Shown piece after piece: positions 1-8,136 of a stretch of 64,000 nt of DNA (its first letter is position 1; each line of letters opens with the position of its first letter). Below the pieces are notes generated by a model, which saw only the letters and a list, made by a program, of their open reading frames with translations, had not been told where the DNA came from and made no database searches. This stretch comes from Cellulomonas hominis. GTDB lineage: Bacteria; Actinomycetota; Actinomycetes; Actinomycetales; Cellulomonadaceae. The stretch covers positions 744,001 to 808,000 of the forward strand of contig NZ_JACHDN010000001.1 in the NCBI RefSeq assembly GCF_014201095.1, given 5' to 3'. Position numbers and translations under genes: made by a program.

Positions 1-165
1 ACCAACGCGGCGGGGCGCGCGATCACGTACCTGCTGAACTACTCGGCCGAGCCGGTGACGTTCGCCGCGCCGGTCACGGGCCGGTCGGTCCTCGCCGGCG
101 CCGACGTCGTCGCGGGCGCCGAGGTCACCGTCGGCGCGTGGGACCTGCTCGTGCTCGAGTCCTGA
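1..165 (+). CDS. C-terminal end of a GH42-type beta-galactosidase (partial)
   Basis: This is the last 54 codons of a gene that begins before the window. The frame reads ITYLLNYSAEPVTF, then GRSVLAGADV and WDLLVLES before a TGA at 163-165. A small all-beta C-terminal domain of this type, with LLNYS early and WDLLVLE at the end, is typical of family 42 beta-galactosidases, which release galactose from beta-galactosides. Only the tail is visible, so the catalytic domain cannot be checked; another GH42/GH-A hydrolase is possible. The TetR gene follows 53 bases later on the same strand and may be its local regulator (inference). Confidence 0.55.
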   Translation, partial: TNAAGRAITYLLNYSAEPVTFAAPVTGRSVLAGADVVAGAEVTVGAWDLLVLES

Positions 166-218
166 CCCGCGCCGCGGGGGCGCTAGGGTCGCTCGCGGTG
201 ACGACGGGAGCGGGAGAC

Positions 219-863
219 GTGGCGACGACGCAGGACGACCGGCCGCGCAAGCGGGTGCGGCTGACCCCCGAGCAGCGGATCGCGCAGATCCTCGAGGCCG
301 GGACCCGGCTGGTCGCCCAGCACGGGTTCTACGGCGTCTCCCTCCAGGACGTGGCGCGGGAGGTCGGCATCACCCAGGCCGGCCTGCTGCACCACGTCGG
401 CAGCAAGGAGGGGCTGCTGGAGCTGCTGGTCACCCAGCGGTACGACCGGCGCAACACCCCCGAGGACTACCTCGCGAGCGGCGACCCCGCCGCCACGCAC
501 CCCGGCGGCCCGTCGCTGCCCGGGTACTTCCGGTTCCTCGTCGACCGCAACGCCGAGCGGCCCGAGCTGATGAAGCTCTACATGGTGCTCGGGGCCGAGG
601 CCGCGTCGCCCGAGCACCCCGCGCACGCGTACTTCGCGGACCGGCCGGACGCGGTCTGGGACCTGTACCGGCGGACGCCGTGGCGGCTGCCCCCGGAGGT
701 GGGGCCGTTCGACGGGCTCCGCGACCTCGTGGAGATGACCATCGAGGCCATGGACGGCGCGCAGGTGCGCGCCTTCCGGCGGCCCGCCGTGGACCTCCGC
801 GCGGAGTGGGCGCGGTTCGAGCGGGTGCTCTACCCGTCCCCGGTCTGGGACGGGTACCGCTGA
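219..863 (+). CDS. TetR-family transcriptional regulator
   Basis: A 214-residue protein with an N-terminal TetR DNA-binding domain. A helix-turn-helix is visible around residues 15-60 (RIAQILEAGTRLVAQHGF, then VSLQDVAREVGITQAGLLHH and a YDRR-type helix end). The C-terminal half is a ligand-binding and dimerisation domain that is not recognisable by family. The GTG at 219 is chosen because GGGAG at 206-210 lies 8 bases upstream; GTG codons at 198 and 138 are in frame but lack such a site. It lies directly after a beta-galactosidase end, the usual position of a local repressor of sugar-use genes, but its ligand and target cannot be read from sequence. Confidence 0.85.
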   Translation: MATTQDDRPRKRVRLTPEQRIAQILEAGTRLVAQHGFYGVSLQDVAREVGITQAGLLHHVGSKEGLLELLVTQRYDRRNTPEDYLASGDPAATHPGGPSLPGYFRFLVDRNAERPELMKLYMVLGAEAASPEHPAHAYFADRPDAVWDLYRRTPWRLPPEVGPFDGLRDLVEMTIEAMDGAQVRAFRRPAVDLRAEWARFERVLYPSPVWDGYR

Positions 864-937
864 CGTCCGTCCTGCCCCTTCGGCGTCGCATGGCTACGCT
901 GATCCGGACAGACGCGACCGAGCCGCGAGGTGGGGCG

Positions 938-1422
938 ATGGTGGACCGTTCCGCCCTGCTCGCGGCGCTCACCGCCACGGCCGCGGAGCTCCCGACCTGA
1001 CCGACCGCGGCGGCCCGTGGCCCGCCTACGCCGAGATGGCCGCGCGGCAGACCGGCGCCGCGTCGCTCACGGTCGTCCCGCTGCACGCCGGCGCCGGCGT
1101 GCTCGGGCTGCTGAGCCTCTACCGCGCGGCGCCCGGCCCCCTTGCCGCCGGCCTGGACGACCTCGGGTTCCTCGCGGACGTCATCGCGGTCGCGGTGCTG
1201 GACGACGCCCTGCCCGCCGGCCCGCCGCTGCCCGGCCCCTGGGACGAGCGGTCCGTGATCCACCAGGCGGCCGGCATGGTGATGGCGCAGCTGGCGGTCC
1301 CCGCGCCCGACGCCCTCGCCCTGCTGCGCGCGCACGCCTTCGCGCTGGACCTGACGCTGCCCGAGGTGGCGGGGCAGGTGCTGGACCGCACGCTCCAGTT
1401 CCGACCGGACGAGGGATCATGA
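938..1422 (+). pseudogene. Broken GAF-ANTAR protein gene
   Basis: The ATG at 938 opens a reading frame of only 20 codons (MVDRSALLAALTATAAELPT), closed by TGA at 998-1000. A second frame continues through the same place (PDLTDRGGPWPAYAEMAARQ) to a TGA ending at 1422. It carries the end of a GAF domain (LTVVPLHAGAGVLGLLSLYR) and a full ANTAR RNA-binding domain (VIHQAAGMVMAQLAVPAPDA and on). Intact relatives, such as the next gene, have about 100 more residues of GAF domain between these parts. The locus therefore looks like a gene with an internal deletion and a frame change. A short ANTAR-only protein started at ATG 1036 is possible but has no clear ribosome site. A possible -10 TACGCT lies at 895-900. 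Confidence 0.6.
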
Positions 1423-1480
1423 GACCGTCGACCGCAGCCGCAGCCGCAGTCGCACCGACGTCCGGCCCGAGGAGAGAGCC

Positions 1481-2221
1481 ATGACTCGTGGGACCCACCT
1501 GGCGGCGCTCACGTCGAGCCTCGCCGCCCTCGCCGAGGAGCAGGACGTCGTCAGCACGCTCGTGGAGGCCGTCGGCGCCAGCGCCGAGACGCTCGACGGC
1601 GACGTGGGGGTCGTCGTCTCCGAGGACCTGACGGCGCCGCGCGCGGGCCGGCTCGACCTGCTCGCCGCCTCGTCGCACGCCGCCGCGTCGCTCGAGCTCT
1701 ACCAGCTCCAGGTCGACTCCGGCCCGTGCCTGGACGCGGTGGCCGAGGACGCCGACGTGTCCGTCGTGGGCGACGCCGCGATGCGCGAGCGCTGGCCCCG
1801 CCTGGCACCGGCGCTCTCCCGCGCCGGGTACCACGCCGTGCACGCGTTCGTGCTGCGCTGGCGCGGGCAGCCGTTCGGCGCGCTCAACGTGTTCCTCCCC
1901 CGGGCGCACCCGCTCACCGCCGACGAGCGGCAGACCGCCCGGGGCTTCGCCGACATCGCGGCGGTCGCCATCGTGCACGCCGGCGACCGGCCCGACCTGG
2001 CGTCCGTCGCCGAGGCGGTCCGGGCGACCGCCGAGCACCGCGCGCTGCTGGAGCAGGCCAAGGGGGCGCTGCGGTACCTGCTCGACGCCGACGAGGGCCA
2101 GGCGTTCACCGTGCTCGCGCAGCGGGCGCGCGCGACCCGGGCGCCGATCACCGAGGTCGCGCGGGAGGTCATGGAGACCGTCACGGCGGGCCGCCGGCCG
2201 GACTGGCTGCCGGACGCCTAG
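1481..2221 (+). CDS. GAF-ANTAR signalling protein
   Basis: A 246-residue soluble protein with a GAF domain at about residues 20-165 (LASLTSS-type start, then SGPCLDAVAEDADVSVVGD and FGALNVFLPRAHPLTADE) and a C-terminal ANTAR domain at about 175-235 (RALLEQAKGALRYLLDADEG through ITEVAREVMETV). ANTAR domains bind paired RNA hairpins and prevent transcription termination; GAF domains sense a small ligand or redox state. The ATG at 1481 follows GAGGAGAG. It lies downstream of a broken paralogue and faces another GAF-type gene, with the two stop codons sharing a four-base CTAG overlap. The ligand and RNA targets are unknown. Confidence 0.88.
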   Translation: MTRGTHLAALTSSLAALAEEQDVVSTLVEAVGASAETLDGDVGVVVSEDLTAPRAGRLDLLAASSHAAASLELYQLQVDSGPCLDAVAEDADVSVVGDAAMRERWPRLAPALSRAGYHAVHAFVLRWRGQPFGALNVFLPRAHPLTADERQTARGFADIAAVAIVHAGDRPDLASVAEAVRATAEHRALLEQAKGALRYLLDADEGQAFTVLAQRARATRAPITEVAREVMETVTAGRRPDWLPDA

Positions 2222-2853
2222 CGGGAGCCGCCCACCCGGGAGACCGCCGCGAGCAGCACCCACGACGCCACGTCCGGGAGCGCCGCGCCGCTGCGCTCGG
2301 CGAACCGGAGCAGCAGCGCCTGCGCGTCCGGGGCGTCGCAGCCGCGCAGCTCCATGAGCGCGCCGACGGCCTGCGCCACGCGGTCCCGGGCCTCGGCGCC
2401 GTCGCCCCGGCGCGCCGGGCCGGCGCGGTCCAGCCGCTCCCGCACGTCCACCGCGGCCGCGTCCGCGACCCGCCCGACGGCCGCGAGGTCCGCCGCGTCC
2501 CACTCGCGCCGGCCGACGGAGTACAGGTTCAGCGCGACCTCGCACCGCGCGGTGACGACGACGGGCACGGCCGCGAACGACGAGAAGTCCTGCTCCCGGA
2601 AGGCGGCGCGCCACTCCGGCCACCGCTGCTCACCGCCGAGGGCCGGCAGCACCACCGGGGCCATGCCGCGCATCGCCGTGATGCACGGGCCCACCTGCGT
2701 GCGCTCCTCGACGTCGTCGCACCGGGCCGCGCGGTCGCTGCTGCTGCCGGCGCGCGCGGTGGCGCCGAAGTGCCGCACCGTGATGCTGGCGTGCGTGCCG
2801 GGGCCGAGCTCGTCGGCGGCCGTCCGGGCGTAGCGCTGCAGGTACGTCGCCAT
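2218..2853 (-). CDS. GAF-ANTAR signalling protein (paralogue)
   Basis: A 211-residue protein that begins MATYLQRYARTAADELGP. The GAF-like region is at about residues 10-130 (VGPCITAMRGMAPVVLPAL, then FSSFAAVPVVVTARCEVALN), followed by a helical ANTAR-like C-terminus at about 145-205 (RDRVAQAVGALMELRGCDAP). It converges on the previous gene and overlaps it by four bases at the stop codons, so a shared hairpin or read-through antisense control is possible. The three GAF-ANTAR loci in 2 kb look like local duplicates. Function beyond signal-dependent antitermination is not readable. Confidence 0.82.
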   Translation of the reverse strand: MATYLQRYARTAADELGPGTHASITVRHFGATARAGSSSDRAARCDDVEERTQVGPCITAMRGMAPVVLPALGGEQRWPEWRAAFREQDFSSFAAVPVVVTARCEVALNLYSVGRREWDAADLAAVGRVADAAAVDVRERLDRAGPARRGDGAEARDRVAQAVGALMELRGCDAPDAQALLLRFAERSGAALPDVASWVLLAAVSRVGGSR

Positions 2854-2954
2854 GTGCCCGCCCTCCCCTCGTCTCGAGGTGCGGCCACCGGGTCCACGGT
2901 GTCACGGGCGGTCGCGACGCGCCATCCCGCGGGCCTTGCCGGCACATGGATGGG

Positions 2955-3028
2955 TGCCCCCGGCGGGGATCGAACCCGCACTGGGCCGGGTTTAAGCCGG
3001 CTGCCTCTGCCGGTTGGGCTACGGGGGC
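2955..3028 (-). tRNA. tRNA with UAA anticodon (Leu), short variable loop
   Basis: A 74-nt cloverleaf on the minus strand. The acceptor stem GCCCCCG/CGGGGGC is perfect (3022-3028 with 2956-2962) and the discriminator is A. The anticodon stem is GCCGG/CCGGC with loop CTTAAAC, so the anticodon is UAA and it should read UUA (Leu). The T arm is GCGGG-TTCGATC-CCCGC. The D arm pairs as GCC/GGC with an 11-base loop containing GGCAGA, the 3-bp D-stem style of leucine tRNAs. The variable region is only 5 nt (CCAGT), not the long arm usual for bacterial tRNA-Leu. The 3' CCA is not encoded. The tRNA call is strong; the leucine identity rests on the anticodon, A73 and the D arm. Confidence 0.88.
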
Positions 3029-3083
3029 CGGGGCCATCCTGCCACCGCGGTCCCGGCGCCCGGGGCCGCGGTGGCAGGCCGGC

Positions 3084-4595
3084 TCAGTGCATCGCCGGCA
3101 GGTCCCCCGCGGTGGCCGGCGGGCGGCGCACCAGCAGCGTCGCCGCCACCGCGACGATCGACACCACGCCGCCCCACAGGAATGCGCCCTGGACGCCCGC
3201 GGCCGTGGCCTCGAGCGCGTCCGCACCCGCGGCGAGCCGCGACGCCGTCGTGGTGGACAGCACGGTGATGAACAGCGCGGTGCCCGCGGCGCCCGCGAGC
3301 TGCTGCACGGTGTTGATGATCGCCGAGCCGTGCCCGTAGAGGTTCCGGGGCAGCGACCCGAGCGCCGAGGTGAACAGCGGCGTGATCATGAACGCGAGGC
3401 CGACGCTGAGCAGGGTGTGCACCGCGACGACCGCGCCCGCGGGGGTCCCGGGGTGCAGCGTCGACAGCAGCCAGAGCGCGGCGCTCAGCGCGACGGCACC
3501 GGGGGTCACGAGCGGGCGCGGGCCGTACCGGTCGAACAGCCGGCCCACCAGCGGGGACAGCGCGCCCATCACGACGCCGCCGGGCAGCAGGAGCAGGCCG
3601 GTCTGCAGGGTGCCGCGCTGCAGGACGTCCTGCAGGAAGATCGGCAGCACGATCAGCGCACCGAACATGGCCATGAACGAGATGACCAGCACCACTGTGG
3701 ACACGGTGTACGAGCGGTCCGCGAAGACCCGCAGGTCCAGCAGCGCGCCGGTGGTCCGCTGCAGCCGCAGCTGCCGCACGACGAACGCCGCGAGGGCGAG
3801 CGCGCCGACCGCCAGCGGGATCCACGGCGCGACGGGCGCGTGCCCGCCCGCGGACTCGCCGATGCTGGACAGGCCGAAGATCAGCGTGCCGAACCCGACC
3901 GCCGACAACGCGAGCGACGCCAGGTCCAGCCGGGCGTCCCGCGTGGTCGTGACGTCCCGGACCTTCCACACGCCGAGCGCGAGCGCGACGAGGGCGATCG
4001 GCAGCATGACGCCGAAGATCCACCGCCAGGACGCCTGCGACAGCACCAGGCCGGACAGGGTCGGGCCGACGGCGGGCGCCACCGAGATGACGATCGAGAT
4101 CGTGCCCATCGTGCGGCCCCGGATGCTCGGCGGCACCAGCGTCAGCACGGTGGTCATGAGCAGCGGGATCATCACGGCGGTGCCGCTCGCCTGGACGACG
4201 CGCCCGACCAGCAGCACCCCGAAGCCCGGCGCGAGCGCGGCCACGGTCGTGCCGAGGGTGAACAGGGACATCGCCGCGACGAACACCTGCCGGGTCCGGA
4301 ACCGGTCCATCACCCAGCCGGTCGCGGGGATGACGACGGCCATCGTCAGCATGAAGCCCGTGGTCAGCCACTGGCCGGTGGCGGCGGTGACGCCGAGCTC
4401 GGACATGAGCACCGGCAGGGCGACGCCCATCGCGGTCTCGTTGAGGATGACGACGAAGCCGGCGACCAGGAGCAGGCCGATGACGGTGCGGTCCCGGGGG
4501 TCGAGGCGCTCGGGGGCCGGCGCGGACGCCGTCGCGGCGGCGCCGGGGGTGGTGGTGCTCGGCGCGCGGCGCGCGGTGTCGGCGTTCGCGGACAT
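3084..4595 (-). CDS. DHA2-type (14-TM) MFS multidrug transporter
   Basis: A 503-residue major-facilitator protein. The ATG at 4595 (MSANADTARR) is chosen because GAGGGAGA precedes it; a longer in-frame start at 4727 lacks support. Transmembrane helices begin near residue 35 (GLLLVAGFVVILNETAMGVA). Motif A follows helix 2 (GWVMDRFRTRQV), and the antiporter motif C appears as SVAPAVGPTLSG. About 14 hydrophobic segments fit the EmrB/QacA drug:proton antiporter family, which exports lipophilic drugs or dyes through the cytoplasmic membrane. It is a single gene next to a tRNA, with no adjacent regulator, and its substrate cannot be predicted. Confidence 0.88.
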   Translation of the reverse strand: MSANADTARRAPSTTTPGAAATASAPAPERLDPRDRTVIGLLLVAGFVVILNETAMGVALPVLMSELGVTAATGQWLTTGFMLTMAVVIPATGWVMDRFRTRQVFVAAMSLFTLGTTVAALAPGFGVLLVGRVVQASGTAVMIPLLMTTVLTLVPPSIRGRTMGTISIVISVAPAVGPTLSGLVLSQASWRWIFGVMLPIALVALALGVWKVRDVTTTRDARLDLASLALSAVGFGTLIFGLSSIGESAGGHAPVAPWIPLAVGALALAAFVVRQLRLQRTTGALLDLRVFADRSYTVSTVVLVISFMAMFGALIVLPIFLQDVLQRGTLQTGLLLLPGGVVMGALSPLVGRLFDRYGPRPLVTPGAVALSAALWLLSTLHPGTPAGAVVAVHTLLSVGLAFMITPLFTSALGSLPRNLYGHGSAIINTVQQLAGAAGTALFITVLSTTTASRLAAGADALEATAAGVQGAFLWGGVVSIVAVAATLLVRRPPATAGDLPAMH

Positions 4596-4770
4596 GGGTC
4601 TCCCTCGTGGGGTCGGGTGGTCGTCCACCGGGGGGATGGCGTGCGTCGTCGCAGAACCCCCGCCGGGGGACGGGGATCCCCGGGCGTCCACGGGTCGGAC
4701 GCCGGCACGGTCCGGACATCGTGCCACCGGGGTCCGGCACGGGTCGCGGGAATTCTCCGCGGGGCAGACG

Positions 4771-4811
4771 GACGCCCGCCCGCCCCCGGGGTGCGGGGAC
4801 GGGCGGGCGTC
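4771..4811 (-). terminator. Hairpin terminator after ndh
   Basis: A perfect 12-bp inverted repeat, GACGCCCGCCCG (4771-4782) and CGGGCGGGCGTC (4800-4811), separated by a 17-base G-rich loop. It lies 13 bases beyond the ndh stop codon on the minus strand. There is no T-run, as is common for actinobacterial terminators. Confidence 0.6.
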
Positions 4812-4824
4812 GGGTGCGGGTGCG

Positions 4825-6264
4825 TCAGGCGGACGCGCTGGGCGTCGCCTCGGTGCTCGGGACCGGCGAGTGGTCCTCGGCCGGCGCGGGCTTCGGCTTC
4901 GGCGGCACGGAGGCGGCGCGGAACTCCGCGCGCGGGTCGTGGATCGAGCCCAGCGGCACGACCTCGCGGCGCCACAGCAGGTTCGCGGTCCAGCCGGCCA
5001 TGATGCTGATCTTGCGGTTCCAGGTCGGCATCGCCATCACGTGGTACGTGCGGTGCATGACCCAGGCCAGGAAGCCGCGGACCTTGATCCGGCCCATGAA
5101 CTGCGCGACGCCCTTGTACATGCCGAGCGACGCGACGGCGCCGATGTTCTTGTGGCTGTAGTCCGTCGGCTCGGCGCTGCGCAGCACCCGGGCCAGGTTG
5201 TCGGCGAGGTGGTTCGCCTGGCGGATGGCGTGCTGGGCGTTCGGCGGGCAGAACTGGCCGGGGTTCGTCAGGTCCGGCACCGCGGCGCAGTCGCCGGCGG
5301 CGTAGGCGTCGGGGACGACGTTCCCCTCGGCGTCGGCGATCTGCAGGGTGGGCAGCGCGATGACGCGGCCGATCCGGTCCAGCGGCAGGTCGGAGTTCTG
5401 CAGCACCGGGTTGGCCTTGACACCCGCGGTCCACACGATCGTCTCGGAGTCGAACTCCGTGCCGTCGGACAGGACGACGTGGCCGTCGACGCACGAGTTG
5501 AGGAAGGTCGACAGGAACACCTCGATGCCGCGCTTGCGCAGCTGCTCCAGGGTGTAGCCACCCAGCTCCTCGGAGACCTCGGGCAGGATGCGGCGCGAGC
5601 CCTCGACCAGCACGAAGCGCAGGTCCTCGGCGTCCAGCGACTTGTACTGCTTGATCGCGTCGCGGGCCATGTCCTCGACCTCGGCGATCGCCTCGACGCC
5701 GGCGAACCCGCCGCCCACGAACGTGAAGGTGAGCATCCGCTTGCGCAGGTCCGCGTCCCAGGTGGACGACGCGCGGTCGATCCGGCCCAGCACGTGGTTG
5801 CGGACGGCGATGGCCTCCTCGACGTTCTTGAAGCCGATCGCCTGCTCCGCGAGGCCCGGGATGGGCAGCGTGCGGGCGACCGAGCCGAGGCCCACGATCA
5901 GGTGGTCGTAGGTGATCCAGTACGGGTCGCCCTCCTCGGGCGTGATCTCGACCGTGCGCTCGGCGTGCTTGATCGCGGAGACCTTGCCCTGCAGCGCGTC
6001 GATGCCCTTGAGCGCGCGGCGGTGCGGGGCGACGACGTGCCGGGCGTCGATGGACCCGGCGGCGGCCTCCGGCAGGAACGGCGCGTAGGTCATGTACGGG
6101 CGCGGGTCGACCACGACGATGGCGGCCTCGCGGTTGCCCAGGCGCCGACGGAGCCGGCGGGCCGAGTACAGCCCCACGGACCCGCCGCCCAGGATGACGA
6201 TGCGCGGCACCTTCCGGGGCTTCGCGGAGGGGCGCGCCGGGGTCGTGACGGTGGACTCAGACAT
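4825..6264 (-). CDS. ndh: Type II NADH dehydrogenase (NDH-2)
   Basis: A 479-residue flavoprotein that moves electrons from NADH to menaquinone without pumping protons, at the inner face of the membrane. It has an N-terminal FAD-binding Rossmann motif (VILGGGSVGLYSARRLRRRL, about residues 22-42), a second nucleotide motif for NADH (FVGGGFAGVEAIAEVED, near 180), the FAD-contact motif AYAAGDCAAVPD near 325, and a helical C-terminal membrane-binding part (FLAWVMHRTYHVMAMPTWN, then TANLLWRREVVPL). Length matches actinobacterial NDH-2. The last 30 residues are a Pro/Ala-rich tail. A DosR-box-like element lies 56 bases upstream. It is monocistronic with its own terminator. Confidence 0.93.
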   Translation of the reverse strand: MSESTVTTPARPSAKPRKVPRIVILGGGSVGLYSARRLRRRLGNREAAIVVVDPRPYMTYAPFLPEAAAGSIDARHVVAPHRRALKGIDALQGKVSAIKHAERTVEITPEEGDPYWITYDHLIVGLGSVARTLPIPGLAEQAIGFKNVEEAIAVRNHVLGRIDRASSTWDADLRKRMLTFTFVGGGFAGVEAIAEVEDMARDAIKQYKSLDAEDLRFVLVEGSRRILPEVSEELGGYTLEQLRKRGIEVFLSTFLNSCVDGHVVLSDGTEFDSETIVWTAGVKANPVLQNSDLPLDRIGRVIALPTLQIADAEGNVVPDAYAAGDCAAVPDLTNPGQFCPPNAQHAIRQANHLADNLARVLRSAEPTDYSHKNIGAVASLGMYKGVAQFMGRIKVRGFLAWVMHRTYHVMAMPTWNRKISIMAGWTANLLWRREVVPLGSIHDPRAEFRAASVPPKPKPAPAEDHSPVPSTEATPSASA

Positions 6265-6319
6265 GGTTCAACGGTACGTCCCATGACTGAGGCAAGGCGA
6301 ACCTGAGCCACGTGATTCT

Positions 6320-6333
6320 GGGCACAAAGTCCC
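6320..6333 (-). promoter_or_regulatory. DosR-box-like element upstream of ndh
   Basis: On the minus strand this reads GGGACTTTGTGCCC. It matches 11 of 14 positions of the known DosR/DevR core GGGACTWWAGTCCC. It lies 56 bases upstream of the ndh start, where a hypoxia or redox regulator would act. The motif is short, so chance occurrence is possible; similar elements precede eno and pntA. Confidence 0.35.
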
Positions 6334-6344
6334 GGATCGACGCG

Positions 6345-7502
6345 TCAGGGAGTCGCTTCGGGGGTCGGCGTCGGGGCGACGCTCGCGTCCGACGCAGGAC
6401 TTTCGTCCTGGGCGGAAGCGTCGGCCAACGCCGGGGCCTGCGCGAACGGCCGGGGCGGGGTGCGCGGGTCTCCCGCGAGGGTGCCCTCGACCTGGACGCC
6501 GTCGCCCACCGCGTCCCAGTCGAACTCCTCCGAGGGCGCGCCCCGCAGCGGGTACACGTTCCAGAGCCGGCGGCCGTCCTCGTCCGGCACCGGCACGAAG
6601 CTCCAGGCGTCCTCGACGCCCGGCAGGCTCCACTCGCCCCAGCCGCCGTCCGACGTCGTGCGGACCGGACGCCCGCGGTCATCGTAGAGCTGGACGTCGT
6701 GCAGCGGGTTGCCCTCGGCGTCGTACGCGAACAGGTTGCTCACCTGCATGCCGTCCACCCAGACGCCGTCCTGCGGGAACGGCACGCCCGACTCGACGTA
6801 CTCGGGGTAGTACTCGACGACCGGGGCACGCCGGTTCAGCTCGGCGTCGCTCGCGACCGCCACCGCCGGCACGAACAGGACCACCGCCGCCACCGACACC
6901 AGCGCCGGCACCCAGCGGACCCGGCGGGGCAGCCACCGCCCCCGCCCCCACTGCACGCTGACGACCATCAGCACCGCGAGCAGCACGACGGTCACCAGGT
7001 CCCGCGGCAGCCAGCCCTCGCCCCGGCCCGCGACCAGCACGATCAGCTGGTACGCCACCCAGGCGCGGATCAGCCACCACACGGGACGCAGCGTCACCAG
7101 GAACTCCCGCACCGGCGGCCACCACGGCTGCGCGTCGAGGTCGGCGGCCATCCGCCGCCCGCCGGCGTGCACCCGCGCCGCCAGCCGCCGCCCCGCCGCG
7201 CGCGGACCCCGAGGACGGGCCGTCGCCGGGGCCGGCTCGGGCAGCCCGGCCGCGAGCCGCAGCTCCCGGGCGTAGTCGCGCGGCTCGCCGAACCGGGCGA
7301 CCAGGTCGCCGGGGTCCGTGCCCGTCACGACCGTCGGGTCGGCGAGGGCGTCCGCGAGGTCCGCCTCCAGCCCGTCGGTCAGGTCGTCCACCTGGTCCTG
7401 GGGCAGACCCGCCAGGTGCGCGCGCACCCGCGCGGCGTACTCCCCGACGTCGGCGACCGGTCCGGTCCCCGGCGCCGCCGCGGCATGGGCGGTCCCGTTC
7501 AC
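6345..7502 (-). CDS. HAAS-domain membrane protein of a PadR pair
   Basis: A 385-residue protein starting at GTG 7502 (VNGTAHAAAA), which shares four bases (GTGA) with the PadR stop codon, so the two are translationally coupled. Residues 15-75 form a helical HAAS-type sensor-associated domain (YAARVRAHLAGLPQDQVDDL, then ADPTVVTGTDPGDLVARFGE and DYARELR). Basic Pro/Arg linkers and several hydrophobic segments follow (VWWLIRAWVAYQLIVLVAG, then LVTVVLLAVLMVVSV and ALVSVAAVVLFVPAVAVA). An extracytoplasmic C-terminal region of about 190 residues is rich in Trp, Tyr and acidic residues. PadR-HAAS pairs are widespread in actinobacteria and are thought to control membrane stress responses. The exact role of the C-terminal domain is unknown. 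Confidence 0.78.
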   Translation of the reverse strand: MNGTAHAAAAPGTGPVADVGEYAARVRAHLAGLPQDQVDDLTDGLEADLADALADPTVVTGTDPGDLVARFGEPRDYARELRLAAGLPEPAPATARPRGPRAAGRRLAARVHAGGRRMAADLDAQPWWPPVREFLVTLRPVWWLIRAWVAYQLIVLVAGRGEGWLPRDLVTVVLLAVLMVVSVQWGRGRWLPRRVRWVPALVSVAAVVLFVPAVAVASDAELNRRAPVVEYYPEYVESGVPFPQDGVWVDGMQVSNLFAYDAEGNPLHDVQLYDDRGRPVRTTSDGGWGEWSLPGVEDAWSFVPVPDEDGRRLWNVYPLRGAPSEEFDWDAVGDGVQVEGTLAGDPRTPPRPFAQAPALADASAQDESPASDASVAPTPTPEATP

Positions 7503-7825
7503 GCTGCCTCCACCTCGAGCAGGCGCGCCATCGTCCCCGCGAACTCGCGCCAGTCCTTGCGCTGGGCAGCCAGCATGGCCCGGCCCTGCGCGTTGATCCC
7601 GTAGTACTTGCGGTGCGGGCCCTCGTCGCTCGGCACCACGTAGGACGTCAGGGCGCCCTGGGAGTACAGGCGCCGGAGCGTCCCGTACACGGAGGCGTCG
7701 CCCACCTCGGCGAGCCCGGCGGCCCGCAGCCGGCGGACGACGTCGTAGCCGTACCCGTCCTCCTCGGCCACGACGGCGAGCACCGCGACGTCGAGGACCC
7801 CCTTGAGCAGCTGGGTCGTGTCCAA
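7499..7825 (-). CDS. PadR-family transcriptional regulator
   Basis: A 108-residue protein read from TTG 7825, with GGGGAGG a few bases upstream; longer upstream starts lack support. It is a winged-helix PadR domain through its whole length (LLKGVLDVAVLAVVAEEDGY, then GYDVVRRLRAAGLAEVGDAS and VYGTLRRLYSQGALTSYVVP), ending with a recognition-wing segment (EGPHRKYYGINAQGRAML). PadR proteins are usually autorepressors released by a ligand or by membrane stress. The gene is coupled by a GTGA overlap to the HAAS membrane protein, its likely functional partner. A possible operator lies at 7949-7973. Confidence 0.9.
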   Translation of the reverse strand: MDTTQLLKGVLDVAVLAVVAEEDGYGYDVVRRLRAAGLAEVGDASVYGTLRRLYSQGALTSYVVPSDEGPHRKYYGINAQGRAMLAAQRKDWREFAGTMARLLEVEAA

Positions 7826-7948
7826 CGCGCCTCCCCGGGTGAGCGGCGGCCGCGCCGTGCGACCGGTGCGGTGGTGCGACGCCCCCTGTCCGCCGCACCA
7901 CCGCCTGCTGGTGCGGGAGGCGACCCTCCTCGACTCCCGCAGGACACA

Positions 7949-7973
7949 CGGTAGTACAGATTGCGCAGTACCG
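7949..7973 (-). promoter_or_regulatory. Possible PadR operator and promoter
   Basis: A 25-base imperfect palindrome with outer arms CGGTA and TACCG. On the minus strand it reads CGGTACTGCGCAATC followed by TGTACTACCG. GTAC half-sites 14 bases apart resemble known PadR sites. It lies 124 bases upstream of the padR start. An AT-richer TGTACT in the element could act as a -10 box. Confidence 0.35.
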
Positions 7974-8080
7974 GGCACACCTCGCTAGCGCGGCGTGTCG
8001 CGCGCCACCGCGCGCCTGTCCACGCCACCCGCGCCTGTCCCACGCCATTCGCCCGCCGATCCCCACGCCACCCCGCCCGC

Positions 8081-8136
8081 CGAGTGGAGGTTTCTGGCGA
8101 GACACGCCGGCGTGTCCCGCCAGAACCCTCCACTCG
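8081..8136. repeat. 56-bp palindromic element
   Basis: Two 28-base arms meet with no loop at 8108/8109; 26 of 28 positions pair (mismatches at 8100/8117 and 8091/8126). The centre reads GACACGCCGGCGTGTC. It lies in the 436-base gap between padR and ppx and has no T-run. Only one copy is seen here. The form (long, near-perfect and in a gap) fits a dispersed REP-like element rather than a simple terminator. Confidence 0.6.

Noticed and set aside
2955..3028. A class II tRNA-Leu with a mis-measured variable arm.
   Set aside because: The T arm and anticodon arm are both perfect and only five bases lie between them, so no long arm is possible.
8081..8136. Rho-independent terminator of ppx or padR.
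   Set aside because: It is upstream of padR and lies 126 bases after ppx on the minus strand, has no loop and no T-run.
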